Positions 1 through 13,229 of a stretch of DNA of 64,000 bases are shown piece after piece. The notes below the pieces were generated by a model. That model was not told the origin of the DNA and made no database searches. It worked only from the letters and a program-made list of their open reading frames with translations. Numbering within the stretch: position 1 is the first letter of the stretch; each line of letters starts with the position of its first letter. The translations under genes and the position numbers were made by a program. The DNA comes from Dicaeum eximium. Taxonomy: Eukaryota > Chordata > Aves > Passeriformes > Dicaeidae. The DNA lies in contig VWZP01002200.1 of assembly GCA_013396995.1 (NCBI GenBank), positions 124,001 to 188,000 on the forward strand, written 5' to 3'.

Positions 1-1210
1 GACTCAGATGATTAACTAGTTCTAAAGGCTGTATGAATTTCTAGTAAAACACTGGATGCTCATCATAGTTGAAGGAAACAAATAGGGTCAGATTTTTCAA
101 AGCACTTCTAGCCAATATAAATATACAGGGGAAGTGGCCAAATCTTTTGTACAGTTTAGCAAACAGTAATATTTACACCACTGCTGAATCCCTCTGCTGA
201 CCTAGCTTTTGCTCTGTAGTATTATTCCATTTTTATGTAAGGATTCCAGCAGACAGCCAACCATATTATCCATGGAAGTTCACAGAATACAACTAGTGTT
301 ACTGAAATGCAGAAGTACGTGTACTTCTAATGTTTCCTTCCTTTTTTCACATGAATTGAGAAAGTACAAATGAGCATTTTTATCAGAAAGAGGACCTTGG
401 AAGTTGTATCTTGCCCACTAATGAAATATAATTATCTTCATCATGTGAAAAACTCCTGTTCGTAGAGAATAAGACTTCAGTTCCTTCTATAGTGAATAGA
501 CTGTGTTGCTATATAAATGTCCAATTTTGACTCATCTCCCATCCTTATAAAATAAAGCAGTGGTTGCACGCAGACATGGCAGCCCCAGCACTGCCTTAGG
601 TCTGTAACATTCCCTGCAGACAAGCTGTACGTGTGCTGGAGCTCTGCTTGTTTCCTTTTTTCTATCATAATCTGCTTACTGTCACATTAAGAAATGAGTG
701 AGCACACGTCTGGTACTGGTGGATTGCAAACAGACAATTCACCCTGCATACCTGAGGGAGTGTCAAGCCTGCAAGCAAAACACGTGGTACAAACCCAACA
801 GGTGACAAGTGTGAGCCAGAGCCCTTTGCATACAAAAGAGACTCCTCCTAACTTGGTGGGGGTTTGGCTCAAAACTAGGATATTATTCTGTGTAGCGGCA
901 AAGGGAAATGAAGGAATTGGATAAGGATAGGGATCTTCTAGGAAAGCCTATCAAGACACAAAATATGAAGTTCTTAACATTAATAAAGAATCACTATACA
1001 ATTTTAAAACTGTATTGAAATTTTGATTTTTTTTTTTTAAATTAGTATTATTTTAAAAATTGTTTCAAATGCTGGAAGCTGGAAGAGTGGTAGCTCTAGT
1101 GAAAAACAGGATTCTGGAAGAAAAGGGATAGATTTAAACCTTGAGCCAATCCTTGTCATTGTCAGCATGAGCATGCTTATCCTGACTGCTTGTTTGCTTC
1201 TTTTTTTCAG
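1..1210 (+). other. Intron upstream of the first visible protease exon
   Basis: This stretch ends in a polypyrimidine tract and AG at 1209-1210, the acceptor of the first protease exon. I looked for the SEA-domain exons expected 5' of the linker in TMPRSS11 proteins and found no reading frame resembling them, so they presumably lie before the window. The open frames here, for example 694-924, resemble no protein I recognise. Confidence 0.55.
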
Positions 1211-4200
1211 ATGTAGAACCAACAAGAGCAGAAGCCATCTTCAATGACAGTAAGTAACAGTAAATATCAGAAATCTCATCTCCAACTTTTTAAATAAGCA
1301 TTAAGAGTCCCTGAGCACTTTTCCTGGCCTTTAAGTGCCTTTTCTGATCCTTCTGTCTAATGAATGTGACCTTGCACTCTCAGAAATTGGGACTATGTAA
1401 TTTTCTTTAGCATGCATTGAAAGGAGAGAGGTACCACAAGGAAATGTATAGAAGTTACATCAACCTGTGATTATAATCAAAATGTTCTGGAATTTGGAAT
1501 GGCTGACAGCACAAAACTGTTCCTCATGGAAATATATGGAAATGTGACTGGTCTTCTCAACGCATTGCTGTAGGGGTTAGACAGAGATATCTAACCCCTT
1601 GTTTTAGAGATATTTTTTAAGTTTTCAGAGAAAGAAGTCAGCTTGCTTGGAGATAAAATAGTAGTAAAAGCTATCTTTGCTTACAAGTTGCGTTTCTTTT
1701 AACTCTGAGAAGGTTTGATGAGTTCCTTATCAACGAGCTGTCAAACTATGGAAGATTAAATTACATCACTTTTTGGGTCTGATGTAGGTCCTGGTGTTCT
1801 GGGGCACTGATGGAACTGAGTTTATTCCCTGTGTTTTGAACATTGACTGCTCAGATGGTTGTTAGGATCATGCAGTTTTAGGACCAGTTACTGAGGATTA
1901 CAAAGAGCTTTCAGGAGGAAAAAATGTTAGCTCAGTCAGTCTTATGAACTATGGTATATTCAGAAGTTTGTCCTTTACACAAAACTTTTGGACAGGTAGA
2001 TTTAGATTTCACTGATTTCCTTCATTGTGGTTTTAAATCTCAGAAGAGGGCAGACTCTGCACTGAGCCCATGCACTTCTCAATGTGGTGCAACTTTTCTT
2101 TCTTCTCCTAAATTTATGAACAGCTTTCAGTCTGCTGTGGTATTCCTGCCACTTTTGACCATGAATTACTCTTAACACAATGTTGTGCAGATCCTAGCAG
2201 GAAAGGGATGAGATAACACTCTCTGTGGCTCCAGTTTTTCACTTCTGAGGACTTCAAGGGCCCTGGGGCTGGCAGCTCCTCAGTGATGAATACAGAGTTC
2301 TGCTTTGGCCCCCTCCTGGGTCACTGTCTGGGAGACGAGCCATTCAGCAATGGTTTGGATTGTGTGGTCACTATGTAAATAATTCTCATCTCTGTCTCTT
2401 TTTCAATGAATTGTGATAGTCCTGTGTGCCAACTTTCCTAATGTCTAGCTGAAATTGGGACCTGGATGAAAACTAGTGGGTCTTGGTCCAGGTAGGATGG
2501 ATTTGATGCTGTTTGGATGGGAGAAGACGGCTGAAGTAGGTCTGTTCATTGAGGAAGTTTCTAAAGCTGTGCAGGAGCTTCAGCTGCTCCTGAATATCCT
2601 GAGTTTAATAGCTGCAACTCTGGATATTTCAATTTCTCTCTGGGTTTGGATTAAAATTCTTATTTTGTGTCATGGATGCATACCATGCTGGAGGTATCCA
2701 TGCCTTTTGTCATCTCTGGTTGGAGTAGTGTGATACTCTTTACTTGATGTGCTTCTCCAAGTCCACTTGCAGACTGCAGTGATCAGTTGCCTGTCTCCAG
2801 GTGACATCTTGCTGATGCAATCTGTGTGCATGCATGGTAAAACCCCACAACTTGGGTCGTTCCCATTTTAGGTTTTGCCTTTTTCATATTTTATCCAATG
2901 AGAAATTACCTGGGATATTAAAGTTGGCAATGCCTCTTATTTGGGAATTGTCTTGGGTGTATGGTGAAGGTTTTGATTCCTGAGTTGGGCTGTTCACACA
3001 GCTAAGCCTGAATGTTTGACCATTATGGCTTTCCATGACAGTCAGTTGTTCATTCAGGCTTCTAACACATGGGTTGTGCATGAGGAGCTCTGACTTGGGG
3101 GGGCTGGTGGAAGATACGTTTTCTTGTTGATGTCAATACATTTTTACAGAACATAGGTGGTGTGTAATTTTCCATATGTTTTCCACAGCCATTTGCAGGA
3201 TTTACTAAACAGAAGAATAGCTGATACTCTCTTTGTCCTTTCTGACAGTCTGTGGGTTACGGCAGAATAGATCCGTCAAGTCAATGGCAAAATCCTCGTC
3301 GCTGCGAATCGTCGGCGGATTGTCTTCTGCAGAGACCGGGGACTGGCCGTGGCAGGCCAGCTTGCAGTACAACAACATCCATCGCTGTGGTGCAACACTC
3401 ATCAGCAACACATGGCTGGTATCTGCTGCTCACTGCTTCAGAGAGTAAGTTCCCATCTTAGAATCTGCAGCAGAATGTGCCCCTTCTGTATCAAGTTGTG
3501 TGGCTTTCCAGATTTGCACCACACCCCTGACTCTTTCCCAGACAAACAATTTTGAAGAGAAGAGTCAGAGTTAAGTAGGCCCATCAGCTGGATGTTTCAA
3601 TGAGAAACTAAAGACTGGCCCTCGGGAGCAGAACTGGTAATTTTATGAGTGAAAATCAATAGTCACTTGGTGTGCTGACCAAAAAAGTGCAGAAAAGGTA
3701 AGATGAGTGAAATGCTGGAGTATTTGCTTCCTGATATATTTTACATTTCTTAAACTTATGCCTTCGTGTTACAGTGGGGTTGCTGCCACTGTAGTCTGCC
3801 ACCAGCAGCTACCATCCTGTGTTCCTGCCCCTCTGTTCAGCCAGGCACTCCTCGCACTTCTTGTTTAAAGCATGGCAATTATGAAGCTGGGAGGTATTTT
3901 AAGATGGAACAGTTGATTGAACAGATTATCAGTGTGCAAAAAGGGAAATGAAAAGTTTACAGCAGAAGAGTTTTGGATTTGATGACACCCTATGGCCACA
4001 CAATGGTTAGATCAGGGACAAGGAGCAGGGGAGGAGTACAAGACCATGGCCAAGGAGGGAATGCAGGAGTGCCCTCTTCTAGTAGCAGCCCACATTTCTG
4101 TTTTGGAAAGTGATGGATGCCACAATTGTCTAGTAGGGAGCTGGCTTGAAGGAGTTTTACAGTAAAGGTACTCTGCAAATTTAAAGTCCCAAACGTATAT

Positions 4201-6921
4201 TTACAGCAAAATACTTACAGCACTCTTACCTTTTTCAGTATGACTCACCCTCAGAAGTGGACTGCTACTTTTGGAGCTCTTTTGAAGCCACCCAGCTTGA
4301 AGCGATCAGTCAAGACAATTATTATCCATGAGAAGTACCTCTACCCAGAACACGACTACGACATTGCCCTTGTGCAGCTCTCCAAACGAGTTGAGTTCAC
4401 GAGCAGCATACACCGTGTCTGTCTGCCAGAGCCATCTCAGACTTTTCCCTACAATACTTATGCTGTCATCACAGGCTGGGGAGCTCTCACCAATGATGGT
4501 GAGTCCTGAGTCTGCCAGGTGACCTGTATGGTCCATAAACAGTGGCTCTGAGTGAACTGATATCACTTCTGTAGCCACATGTGATATGACAGCAAGCCTA
4601 ATGTCTGCAATAGGTTTGTTTAGTTGTAGGCATCAGTTTCTTTTTCTAAAACTAGTGTGGATAAAGACAGAACTACAGTCCACTGGAGCAAAAAAATAGA
4701 AGACTCTTCTGTTTTCCCAGCCTTTCCATTTCATCTTGTAAATTCTTAAGACAGGTAGTCCAGTCATGCATGTGTTTTATAGAACCTAAAAAACTATTTT
4801 GTCAGCACTAGTCAGAAGCTACAGCTAACTCTGTGAGCTTTCAGGTCAATGTGCAGAATGAGTTGTTAATCACCTAAGCTCACACTCTTACCAAGCCACA
4901 CTAAGAGTAGACTTAGCAATGGAATCAAGATAGTCTTCATTTTATATCATCTGCTCAAATTGATAGGTAATTTGTGTTCCATGCAACATGGAATTTGTGT
5001 TATATGGAATATGTCTAAAATATATGGCTTTACACTTAAGGCACTATGTACCATGTGATCATTACTTCAGTCTTAATGGTACAGTTCCTAAGGAGTCTGT
5101 GATTCTGTCTGTCATTCTTCTTAAGAGCCTGACCTAGGCAGATCAACAAGCAAAACCTCCACATCAAACCAAGTCAAGCTGGTCCTCCATAAGAAGACAT
5201 TAAACACTCTTCCTGCATATTAACTACTGCAAAGTAATTATGTTGATAAATACCCAAATTGTATTTTCTCTCAGGTCCAGCCCCAAATGCTCTTCAGGAG
5301 GCAACAGTGAAACTTATTGACTCAGACACTTGCAACAGAGAAGAAGTATATGATGGGGACATAACACCCAGGATGCTGTGTGCAGGATACTTGGAAGGAG
5401 GAGTAGATGCTTGTCAGGTAATTGTAGCTGAAAATTAGAAAGGAAAACTATTTTAATGCTGACTGCAGTATCTGGTTGACCAAATGTTAATGGATAGTGT
5501 ATTAGTCCTTTAAATAGGCTCCATTCAAACAGGAATTTAGTTGTAAAGTGAAATAGAATTTAGCACACATCATTTAGCACTAAATGCTGTTATACTAATT
5601 ATGAGCTAAAAATTAAATGTATGATGTAGCTAACACCAGACATCTGTAGAGATGAGAAGGAAGAAGGTTTAAATGTTAAGTTACCAGAAAAAATGCACTG
5701 TCACTCACTGAAATTAAATTCTGGACTGGATCATATCATAACAGATCTGTTATAATGTGATCTTTGGTCACAGACTTGGCTCAGTGAAAGGAAAACTGTT
5801 TGAAACAAAGATAAGGAAGGTAGGTGTAAAAGAATGGGAAGGAAACATGCATGCTGCAGGTTTGCAAATGTTGCAAGGAAATGCTTATGTTCAAAGAAAA
5901 AGATTTCCATTGTGATAACTTTTAAACACATAATTTCTATTTATATTATTTTAAAAGATGGTATTCCCTAAGTGCTGATTCAATACAGACTCTTCCCTTA
6001 ATCCCAGTCCTACAGATTTTTGCCCAAAGACAAACTCCCTGCAGAGTAAACTTGGGAATCTCATTCCTCTGTTCCTGGCTCAGCAGGGAAAAGACCAAAG
6101 CAGAAGCATGCAAATGCTGTATAGTTCAGTAAATAATTCTGGTGAAAGTTGGGGAATTGGTCTGTTGTGTGAGGATTGCCTCTCAATCTGTAAGATTTCC
6201 AGTATAACTATTATTACCATGTCATGCTATTAACAGTATCAAAATTGAGCCTTGGAAAGTGAGTAATACCTTAAGGAGATACCATCTAACTAGAAGACCA
6301 AGTTCTTGATGAAAGCTCCAAGCAAAAAGGAGCTCTAAGCTCCTTTGCAAAACATTACTGCTGAAAGTGACTAAAATGATTTATTTTAGGAATAGCAATT
6401 ACTATTAAAACCTGTTAAAAAAAGGTTCCTGCTCTCTTAGATTGCTGCCTATATTGGTGTTTTTGTACTCTGTACGAGGAAGAAGACAAGGCAGGTGGGA
6501 AGCAGTGCATCACAAAACAGAGTAGAAGCTTTCTGATAGGTTTTTTACTGAAGCAGAGGCCAGGATGTGCCCTGGCAAACAGGAAAATGCCACAGACTTC
6601 TGACTCAAGTTTCAGAAACAGCCTGGATTCTGCACAAATGGCTGCTCTTGAAATATTGTTTGTTAACTTCTCTTATAGGATAGACCCTCCTGTCTATGGA
6701 GAGAATTGTATTTTCTCTTCTGATCAATTAAATATTTTTTCCCCCTCCTCTTTTTCTAGGGGGACTCTGGGGGACCACTGGTTACTCCAGATTCTAGACT
6801 GATGTGGTACCTCGTGGGAATAGTGAGCTGGGGAGATGAATGTGCCAAGCCAAATAAACCTGGAGTTTACACACGAGTGACTTATTTCCGTGACTGGATT
6901 ACCACAAAAACAGGCATCTAA
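1211..6921 (+). CDS. TMPRSS11E: TMPRSS11E-like type II transmembrane serine protease, 3' part (5 exons)
   Basis: Exons: 1211-1249, 3249-3444, 4239-4498, 5275-5417, 6760-6921 (TAA 6919-6921). All junctions are GT-AG and the phases agree. The first exon encodes the linker after the SEA domain. The second has the linker Cys of ICGLRQ, which in this family pairs with the Cys of RVCLP in the protease, then the activation site R|IVGG (cut at 3307/3308). The catalytic chain is 233 residues, normal for the S1 family. Catalytic His is in AAHC (3431-3433), Asp in DYDIAL (4360-4362) and Ser in GDSGGP (6766-6768). Asp189 (5406-5408, in VDACQ) predicts cleavage after Arg/Lys. The ending SWGDECAKPNKPGVYTRV, then DWITTKTGI, is nearer to human TMPRSS11E than to TMPRSS11D as I remember them. 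The N-terminal cytoplasmic tail, membrane anchor and SEA exons are outside the window, so the gene is partial here only because of the window edge. The exact paralogue needs a tree. Introns hold no recognised element. Confidence 0.88.
3249..3444 (+). CDS. TMPRSS11E: Protease exon with zymogen activation site and catalytic His
   Basis: The acceptor is TGACAG just before 3249 and the donor is GTAAGT at 3445. The exon carries the linker Cys, a basic and Ser-rich stretch, the R|IVGG activation site, the WPWQASLQ segment and AAHC with the catalytic His. The last codon is split: GA here plus T from the next exon gives Asp (CFRD). Reading on into the intron would wrongly give Glu. Confidence 0.9.
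6760..6921 (+). CDS. TMPRSS11E: Protease terminal exon with catalytic Ser
   Basis: The acceptor TTTTTCTAG ends at 6759. The exon starts in phase 0 at GDSGGP, the catalytic Ser motif, continues through SWGDECAKPNKPG, which forms the S1-pocket rim and the C191-C220 disulfide partner, and ends DWITTKTGI then TAA at 6919-6921. Confidence 0.92.
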   Translation, partial: GDSGGPLVTPDSRLMWYLVGIVSWGDECAKPNKPGVYTRVTYFRDWITTKTGI

Positions 6922-7239
6922 TTACAAAGTAAAAAATGAATTTAATTACATAGACTACATGTAACTCATATTTGTCTGTAATTCTGAAAGGTTATTTTTT
7001 TAGTATATATATTCCTATGTAATATTGGTTGAAGCAACCTTAGTCCACAGCAAGCACTGTCTTTGCTGTCAGATCCTAACCCCTTCTGAATTCATGCGAA
7101 ATGTATGAAATTGTCTGCCTCATCTTTGAACTGTGAAACTTTCTCCCTTACCAGAAATTATGAACTGACATCATTAAAATTACATTTAAAAGCTACCAAT
7201 TTACCTGCTTTATAAATGCAGACATTTTCCAGGGGAAAA

Positions 7240-7245
7240 AATAAA
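7240..7245 (+). promoter_or_regulatory. Polyadenylation signal of the protease gene
   Basis: A canonical AATAAA lies about 320 nt after the stop codon in an A-rich context. It is the first perfect hexamer downstream of the stop that I see, so it probably marks the end of the 3' UTR. The cleavage site itself cannot be read. Confidence 0.55.
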
Positions 7246-10200
7246 AGAAAAAAGAAATTTTTCTTCAGCCATGGGCAAGGTCTGCAGCTGAATCTTCCTC
7301 CTCCAGTGAAGCAAATGTTGTCAAAGCTGTGTTTCTAGCAAAGAGGACCCTTGATGATTATTCTTGTTAGAGACTATCCTCTGCACTGACTCCAGCTGAG
7401 AACCTGGATGCTCACCTTTCTCCGTGGCCTTGGTAACTAAAAGTGGATCAGCAGGACTGAGGTTAGGTCCTAGCTAAGGAAAAGTAGGACTTTTGTGCTT
7501 GCAGTAGGTTAGAAGGGGAAAGAGAAAATCTTGATGTTCTTATTTGCAAAGCACATTTTAAACAGGAATCTTTTTGTGGATTCTGGGAAGTTCAAGTTGC
7601 TTGAAGTTGCTATTCTGGAAGTGCTTCATCACAACATTGTGCTGCTACCTCTGTACCTGTTGTCTTCTAGATCTACTCTGCTCAACACACAGTATGCTTA
7701 AGAGGCAGAAACACAAGCTCTACCCAAACTGGTTTGTTTTTAAAAAGTGTGCCCCCATGAACAATCTCCCTAGAAATAAATATGGCACTTAAATTTGTTC
7801 GAAAGGAAAAATAAATATTTGCCACAAATGAACTGGGAACTACCTTTTTGGTCAAGAAACAGCTTTTCCAAGGCATGCCAGCCAGCAGAAACCATCTCAC
7901 TGCAAAGAAAGGAATTACTGATACTTCACTGATGGATTCATTGCTGCCATGAATGAATATGATCCTGAATATGAATATATCTTATGAGGATGAAAAGTAA
8001 TTTCATTTTAAAGAACAGTCCCGATAAGAACTTCAGTGTAAATGCAATTCTTACACATTGATTAAGCACTTTTCCTGCCTCTGTGCACAACCTCGCATGG
8101 ATTGCTGGTGAAAGGGGGTCCTTTAGAGCCAAGGCCTTCAATATGGGGATCCAAAATGTCACTCTAGTACTGTCACCTGTAGTCTTCAAATGGCCACTGG
8201 ACTGCTTAGGCTCTGAATGCAGGATTCACAAGGAGTCTATACAAGATTGCAAGTGCCACAGCTGCACCTACTACTGCTGAAAATTCTGCTGAAGCATCCT
8301 GCCTCCCCCACTGCTCAGGACTGGATATCTCCTCAGCCTTCCTACTGTGCAAGCTCTCCAATAATCAGCATTCCCAGGAATGAGATGTTTGGCATTTCTT
8401 GAAAACTCACACCCTGAATTACAAGTCTACATATGAATGGAAAAACCTATGTTTAAGGCTTGGTGATGTAGGAGGGGTTGTCTTGTTATTGGGCTACTTC
8501 CAGTCATTCTGTATATCTTTTGAATGTTGGTAAAAGACAAGTTGCCTTATCTCAGAAAGAAATCTACTAAAGATTTTAAAATAGTTTTCGTTTCAAAATA
8601 GTAGTACCTTGACTCTGATTTTCCATGTCATTGTAAAAAGAAAGGATCTTAGGACAGTTAGGATGATAGTTAGATGCAGCAAATCCATTTCCTTAATTTA
8701 TTGATGAAGTTTGTAATTCATGCACTTTTGAGTTGCTGCTATTTTTCAATTAAGAATTTACTCCAGGCTGGGTTCAGTTACAAAAAGGAAACTTCATGGA
8801 GCCTTGAATTAGATAACCTGAACACAGTGTTTTGTTCTAGTGCTCAAGTCCCCTTTTTTCAAAGGCATCCTTTGTGGGGAAAAAAAGCTACATCTAGTTT
8901 TTTGTGCCTCTTATTGCTTTGAAGGTGAAAATCATGAGAAGTGTCCTTTACAATCAACTGATGAATTGTGATTGAAAATAAACAGTAGTTCACTTTCATA
9001 GACAGCTAAGGCTTTGTTTTGCACTTAAATCTCTTTTTGCATAGCAAGTGGAGGGGCAACAATAAGGAGGTGAGGCCCAGATACAGCCCCTAGAAACTGG
9101 TTCCTACCTCACACAGCAAGTGACATGTAAATGCAATACCTTTAAAATGAGAAAGGCAGCCTTTATTTCAGATTTTCTCGTGAGTGGCTAAATAGCCAAG
9201 AGGTGTGTGGGAGAATGTCTACCTTACTCAGGGAGTCCTGAGCCAGCCAGATGCACTTTTCATAAACTTTTTAGCAAACTGTCTGGCCTGGGTTTGTCTT
9301 ATATTCCATGTCAGTGTTTTATTTATGATGACTCTGTTTATTTTCTGCCTTAGAGTAAAACAATGAGGCCACTGTGGGATTAAAGAAGAGGTTTTTAAAA
9401 GCCTTTTATTATTGTTGATGTTAAGATTTAGCAAGGATTTAAACAAAATAAAGGCAATATGTTTCATAACATTAAATGTATTTAAAAACAACTGATCTTT
9501 TTCTGTCCTTCTTCTTTGCATAATAATAAGCTAAAGTTTGAATATGATGCAAAATAGACTTATCTTTCTTATTTTATGTAAAACTATCCTAAAACTACAG
9601 CTTTCTGTCCATTCCCTGTCCTAGGAATCATTTTGTTATTAACAGTAGTTCAACTTTACAGGTGTTTCAGCAAAGACAAGGTAAGACATTTGCTTTTCTA
9701 AAATATTCAGAGGTGAATTTCAGTTAAGATAGTGCTATGCAAATTTGAGAATGGATCTGAAGCTTCATTCCAGAATTCACCACCTTGCTTCTGCCCTTGG
9801 GGAAAAACCTGTGTGTGATGTTGCATCCCTGCAAACTGGCTATGGGGAGCTCTATGCAGCTGGTACCAATTTTCATGAGATTTCCCAGGTAGATTTAAAA
9901 CATCAAGAAACATGTTCCAAACCTCTGGTTATTCAAATTGAGTTGTCTGGGGCTTTCCCAATGCTAATTTTCAGCTTGGAGCTGAAGTAGGAAAGAAAGA
10001 AGAGGCTGATTGCACAAGGCCTAATCATGTGAGGAGGTCTGGTTGAATGACATCAATCTGTCATCAGGATTTCTTATGTAAGTAAAGTTTGTAGAAAATC
10101 CCATTCTGTATCTGCTATTCCTGTTAACAAATTAGATGAGCTGAGAGCCAAAAGTCATTATTTAACCCAATGAATGTTTATCTGGCAACTTGCAGCCTGT

Positions 10201-13200
10201 GCTGCAGATTCACAGGCATGGAAAAGCTGGCTCTTGCTTTTGGAAATGCATTCATACACATCTCAGTGTGAAATCAGCTTAGGTAATTGGTGCCCTTGTT
10301 TATCTGGATTTATCAACATTATTAACATGGCTTCTAGGAAGGTGTCACTTGCTAGAGCAGCTTTAAGTGGCAAGATCATTTGGCCCACCCTGCTGGGAAG
10401 ATGGAGTCCTTTTAAATATGCCATCAAAACACTCCTACACTGCATGGGTTGCCAAAAAGAGGAGACAAAGCCTTGCCAGGCAGCACCTTGTTCCTGCAAA
10501 AGCTGACAGCAAGCCATAGCCTATGGCAGGACATTTGGAAGCCACCGAAAGATGTTGATAAAGATTTATGGTAACTTCTGGACTAGCCTGTGTGCTAAAC
10601 TGAACTGTGTTTGCCTTAGTATTTTCAAATAACACATTTTTAGGGAAAAAACTACAGGAGTGTTGTCTGCTAATTTGCTTATTAACTAAATCAATCATGG
10701 AAACAAACATATGTCCTCAAATCTCCACTATGAAGGCCCCACAAAGAATGTGAAATTGCACCTGTAAACCAGAAAATTAAAGACTAAAAATACCCAAGTA
10801 GCTTGGATTTTCCCAGCAGATGGAAAGGAGATTTACAGCTATTTCAGCTTCAGCTCCTTTTGAGAATACTGGCTCCAAAGATGTATTCAGTACCTGGATG
10901 CAGAATGAATCTACAGTGGTGCACATAAACTGAAGTTGCAAAGATTTGGGACATGAATAGGCTCAAGTCTGGAGGTGGTGATGTTCTCCTGGCACAGCCT
11001 CATCCCACTCATTGCTTCAGCAAGTCTGTAAACTGAGAGCTCTGCTTCCTACCTCAAAAACTATAGCTGACTTTAACATGCTGCAAATATGGAGCTGGGA
11101 TTTCTTTTAAAGTTAATTTATTTAATCAAATTTACTAAGGTTATAATGTCATTTGTAGCTTTTAAGAAGACGATTATGGGGGATAAAAGCCAAATGACTC
11201 CAAATGTTTCAAATTTTGCAGTCTTAGAAAGGTAACGGAAAACCTGTATGTTTTTTGATTTGGTACCATCAGCCTAGAGAGTTCCTGACTACACCTGCTA
11301 ACTGATGCATTTGGGAACTTGTTTCTTTGGCTTCTGGGGTAAACAGAATCTGTCCATTTCTTTGTGGCATTTTATTTTAGAAGGCCTACATTCATGGTTT
11401 CACCAATGGTTAGTGTTTGCCTGGTTACTTTTAAAGGGTTAGGTGAGAATTAACTGGATATTGCTGTTTCTCCACTTAGGCAAAAGGCTTGTCAGTATTT
11501 GCTGTGACTATCCAAAATCTGTTTCATGTGAGATGAATGTATCAAAGTGGACTGGATCTTGAAAAATGTAATGACTTGGACACGAAGATGCTAGGTAGAA
11601 GATTTTTAAAATTATTATTATCTTCCATAACACTTTTGATGGGTAAGTGATTGAAAATAAGAATGGTTAGGTTAACCTTGAGGGGAAAAAAAAAACCTGT
11701 TAATTTTTAAGGAAAGAAAACACAAGTATAGCAGTAAAAATCACCGACAAGACTAAAATTTATGCAAGTGACAAAACTGAAGCTGACTTGTTTTGGTGTC
11801 TTTAAACTCTTCTTCATTTCCCACCACCACTCCCAGGACACTGGGAGTCCTGTTAATTCTCTTCATTAGATACACGCACTGCTCTTTGAAATTACTGTGT
11901 TGAAATAATGAAAATAATTCTTCTATGTTCTGATTTTTGTGTACTACGTGAAAAGGCTACGGAGCAAATACCAGCCTTAGTATCAATTCCTTTACTGGTA
12001 AGGGTTGCAGCCGACATCCCGAACGGCTTTCTCCAATTATCCCCTCTCTGAGTTCTGCATTCCAGACTTCTAGTGGCCTCTAGTGGTTCTCCGAAATTTG
12101 CCCACATCCTTTCCAATTATTTCTGCGTGTGTAAACAGCAGCGTAGCAGACAAGAACCTTCACCCTGATCCTGCCAAAGCACAGCTCAAGTTCGAACGAG
12201 CACAGTGTTGTCCAGCTGCTCTTAATCTTTGTTACTAATTAAGTCTAAATGTTGTGTGCGCTCTTGGACTGAGGTGTAAAACTTGAGGGTTGCTTGTTTC
12301 TGTCTCGCAGAGAAACTAGAGGGTTTCTCTGTTGAAAGAAATGCCAAAATAATGCACTGGATGCTCACAAAACTTGGGTCTTCTTGCCTTTACAAGTTCC
12401 CCAAATCCCAATCAAGACAGATACAAAGCTTACCTCTTTATTTCTTGTTAATTTTTTTTTAAAGTTATAGTTATATTTTAAAATACACAGTGACTATTCT
12501 GTCTTCACTGTATTCGTTTTCCTTGTGTACCGTAGGATGCAGGTAGTTGGTTGGTCTGTTAGGGGTTTTTTAAGTTATAAAGCTATATTTTAAAATACAC
12601 GGTGACTATTCTATGTTCACTGTACACTTTTGAGTGCTTGAATCCCTCCCATTCTAGACAAGACGTGCTAATGGTATCAAGAATGATTTAAACTCGTCTC
12701 ACCTACTACAGTGATCGGGGTAACAAAAGGGAAGGCAGGGTTCAAAGTGAACGGGATGATGGGAAGGTGGGCTCTGCTGGGATCTTAATCAAGAGTCTGG
12801 GAAATGGGAGAGAAAATATTGATAGGAGGAGATGCTGGGTTTACGGGGATAGTGCGGAGTCGGTGGTGGAGGTAGCGCAGTGGCTGCCGTGGCTTGCTCT
12901 CTTCCTGTTTAATCACCGCCAAAACAGGAGAAAAGGTTTCCACAAGCCTACATACCACCCCGGCACGGGCTGTACTTTGGTTTTGATAACTCTTTGCCAA
13001 ATCTCCTCTACGGCCTTGGCTACTGTCTAGTGTTTCGCAGTTGGCTCCCTAGACCAACTAGGTCAATTTGGATGCAATTCTGCCTGTTTGTGTGGTAGGT
13101 GACACCCTGCTGGTGCTTTGCTGCGAGACACAGAGGCAGGCATCGCAGGAGCAGGGCCCGGAAGCGCTCTTCATCGTCTAAACTGCTCATGCTTGAATCT

Positions 13201-13229
13201 AAGGAGGATTTATTAATTTTATTATTTTT
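7246..13229. other. Intergenic region between the protease gene and UBA6
   Basis: About 6 kb of AT-rich sequence. I see no exon chain with splice sites and no recognised protein. GNRHR, which lies here in human, was looked for by its seven-helix receptor character and not seen. Scattered open frames such as 9745-9990 and 10174-10506 have no family features. A local 112-base-offset duplication lies at 12455-12624. Confidence 0.5.
12455..12624. repeat. Two-copy direct duplication (112-base offset)
   Basis: A segment of about 58 bases at 12455-12512 recurs at about 12567-12624. Both copies share a T-run, AAGTTATA, ATTTTAAAATACAC, GTGACTATTCT and TTCACTGTA, with a few substitutions and small length changes. 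The divergence suggests an old local tandem duplication. Confidence 0.75.

Noticed and set aside
10174..10710. Overlapping open frames on both strands of 84-110 codons in the intergenic region
   Set aside because: No recognised domain, no splice context, no promoter-like sequence, and competing frames on the opposite strand; consistent with chance.
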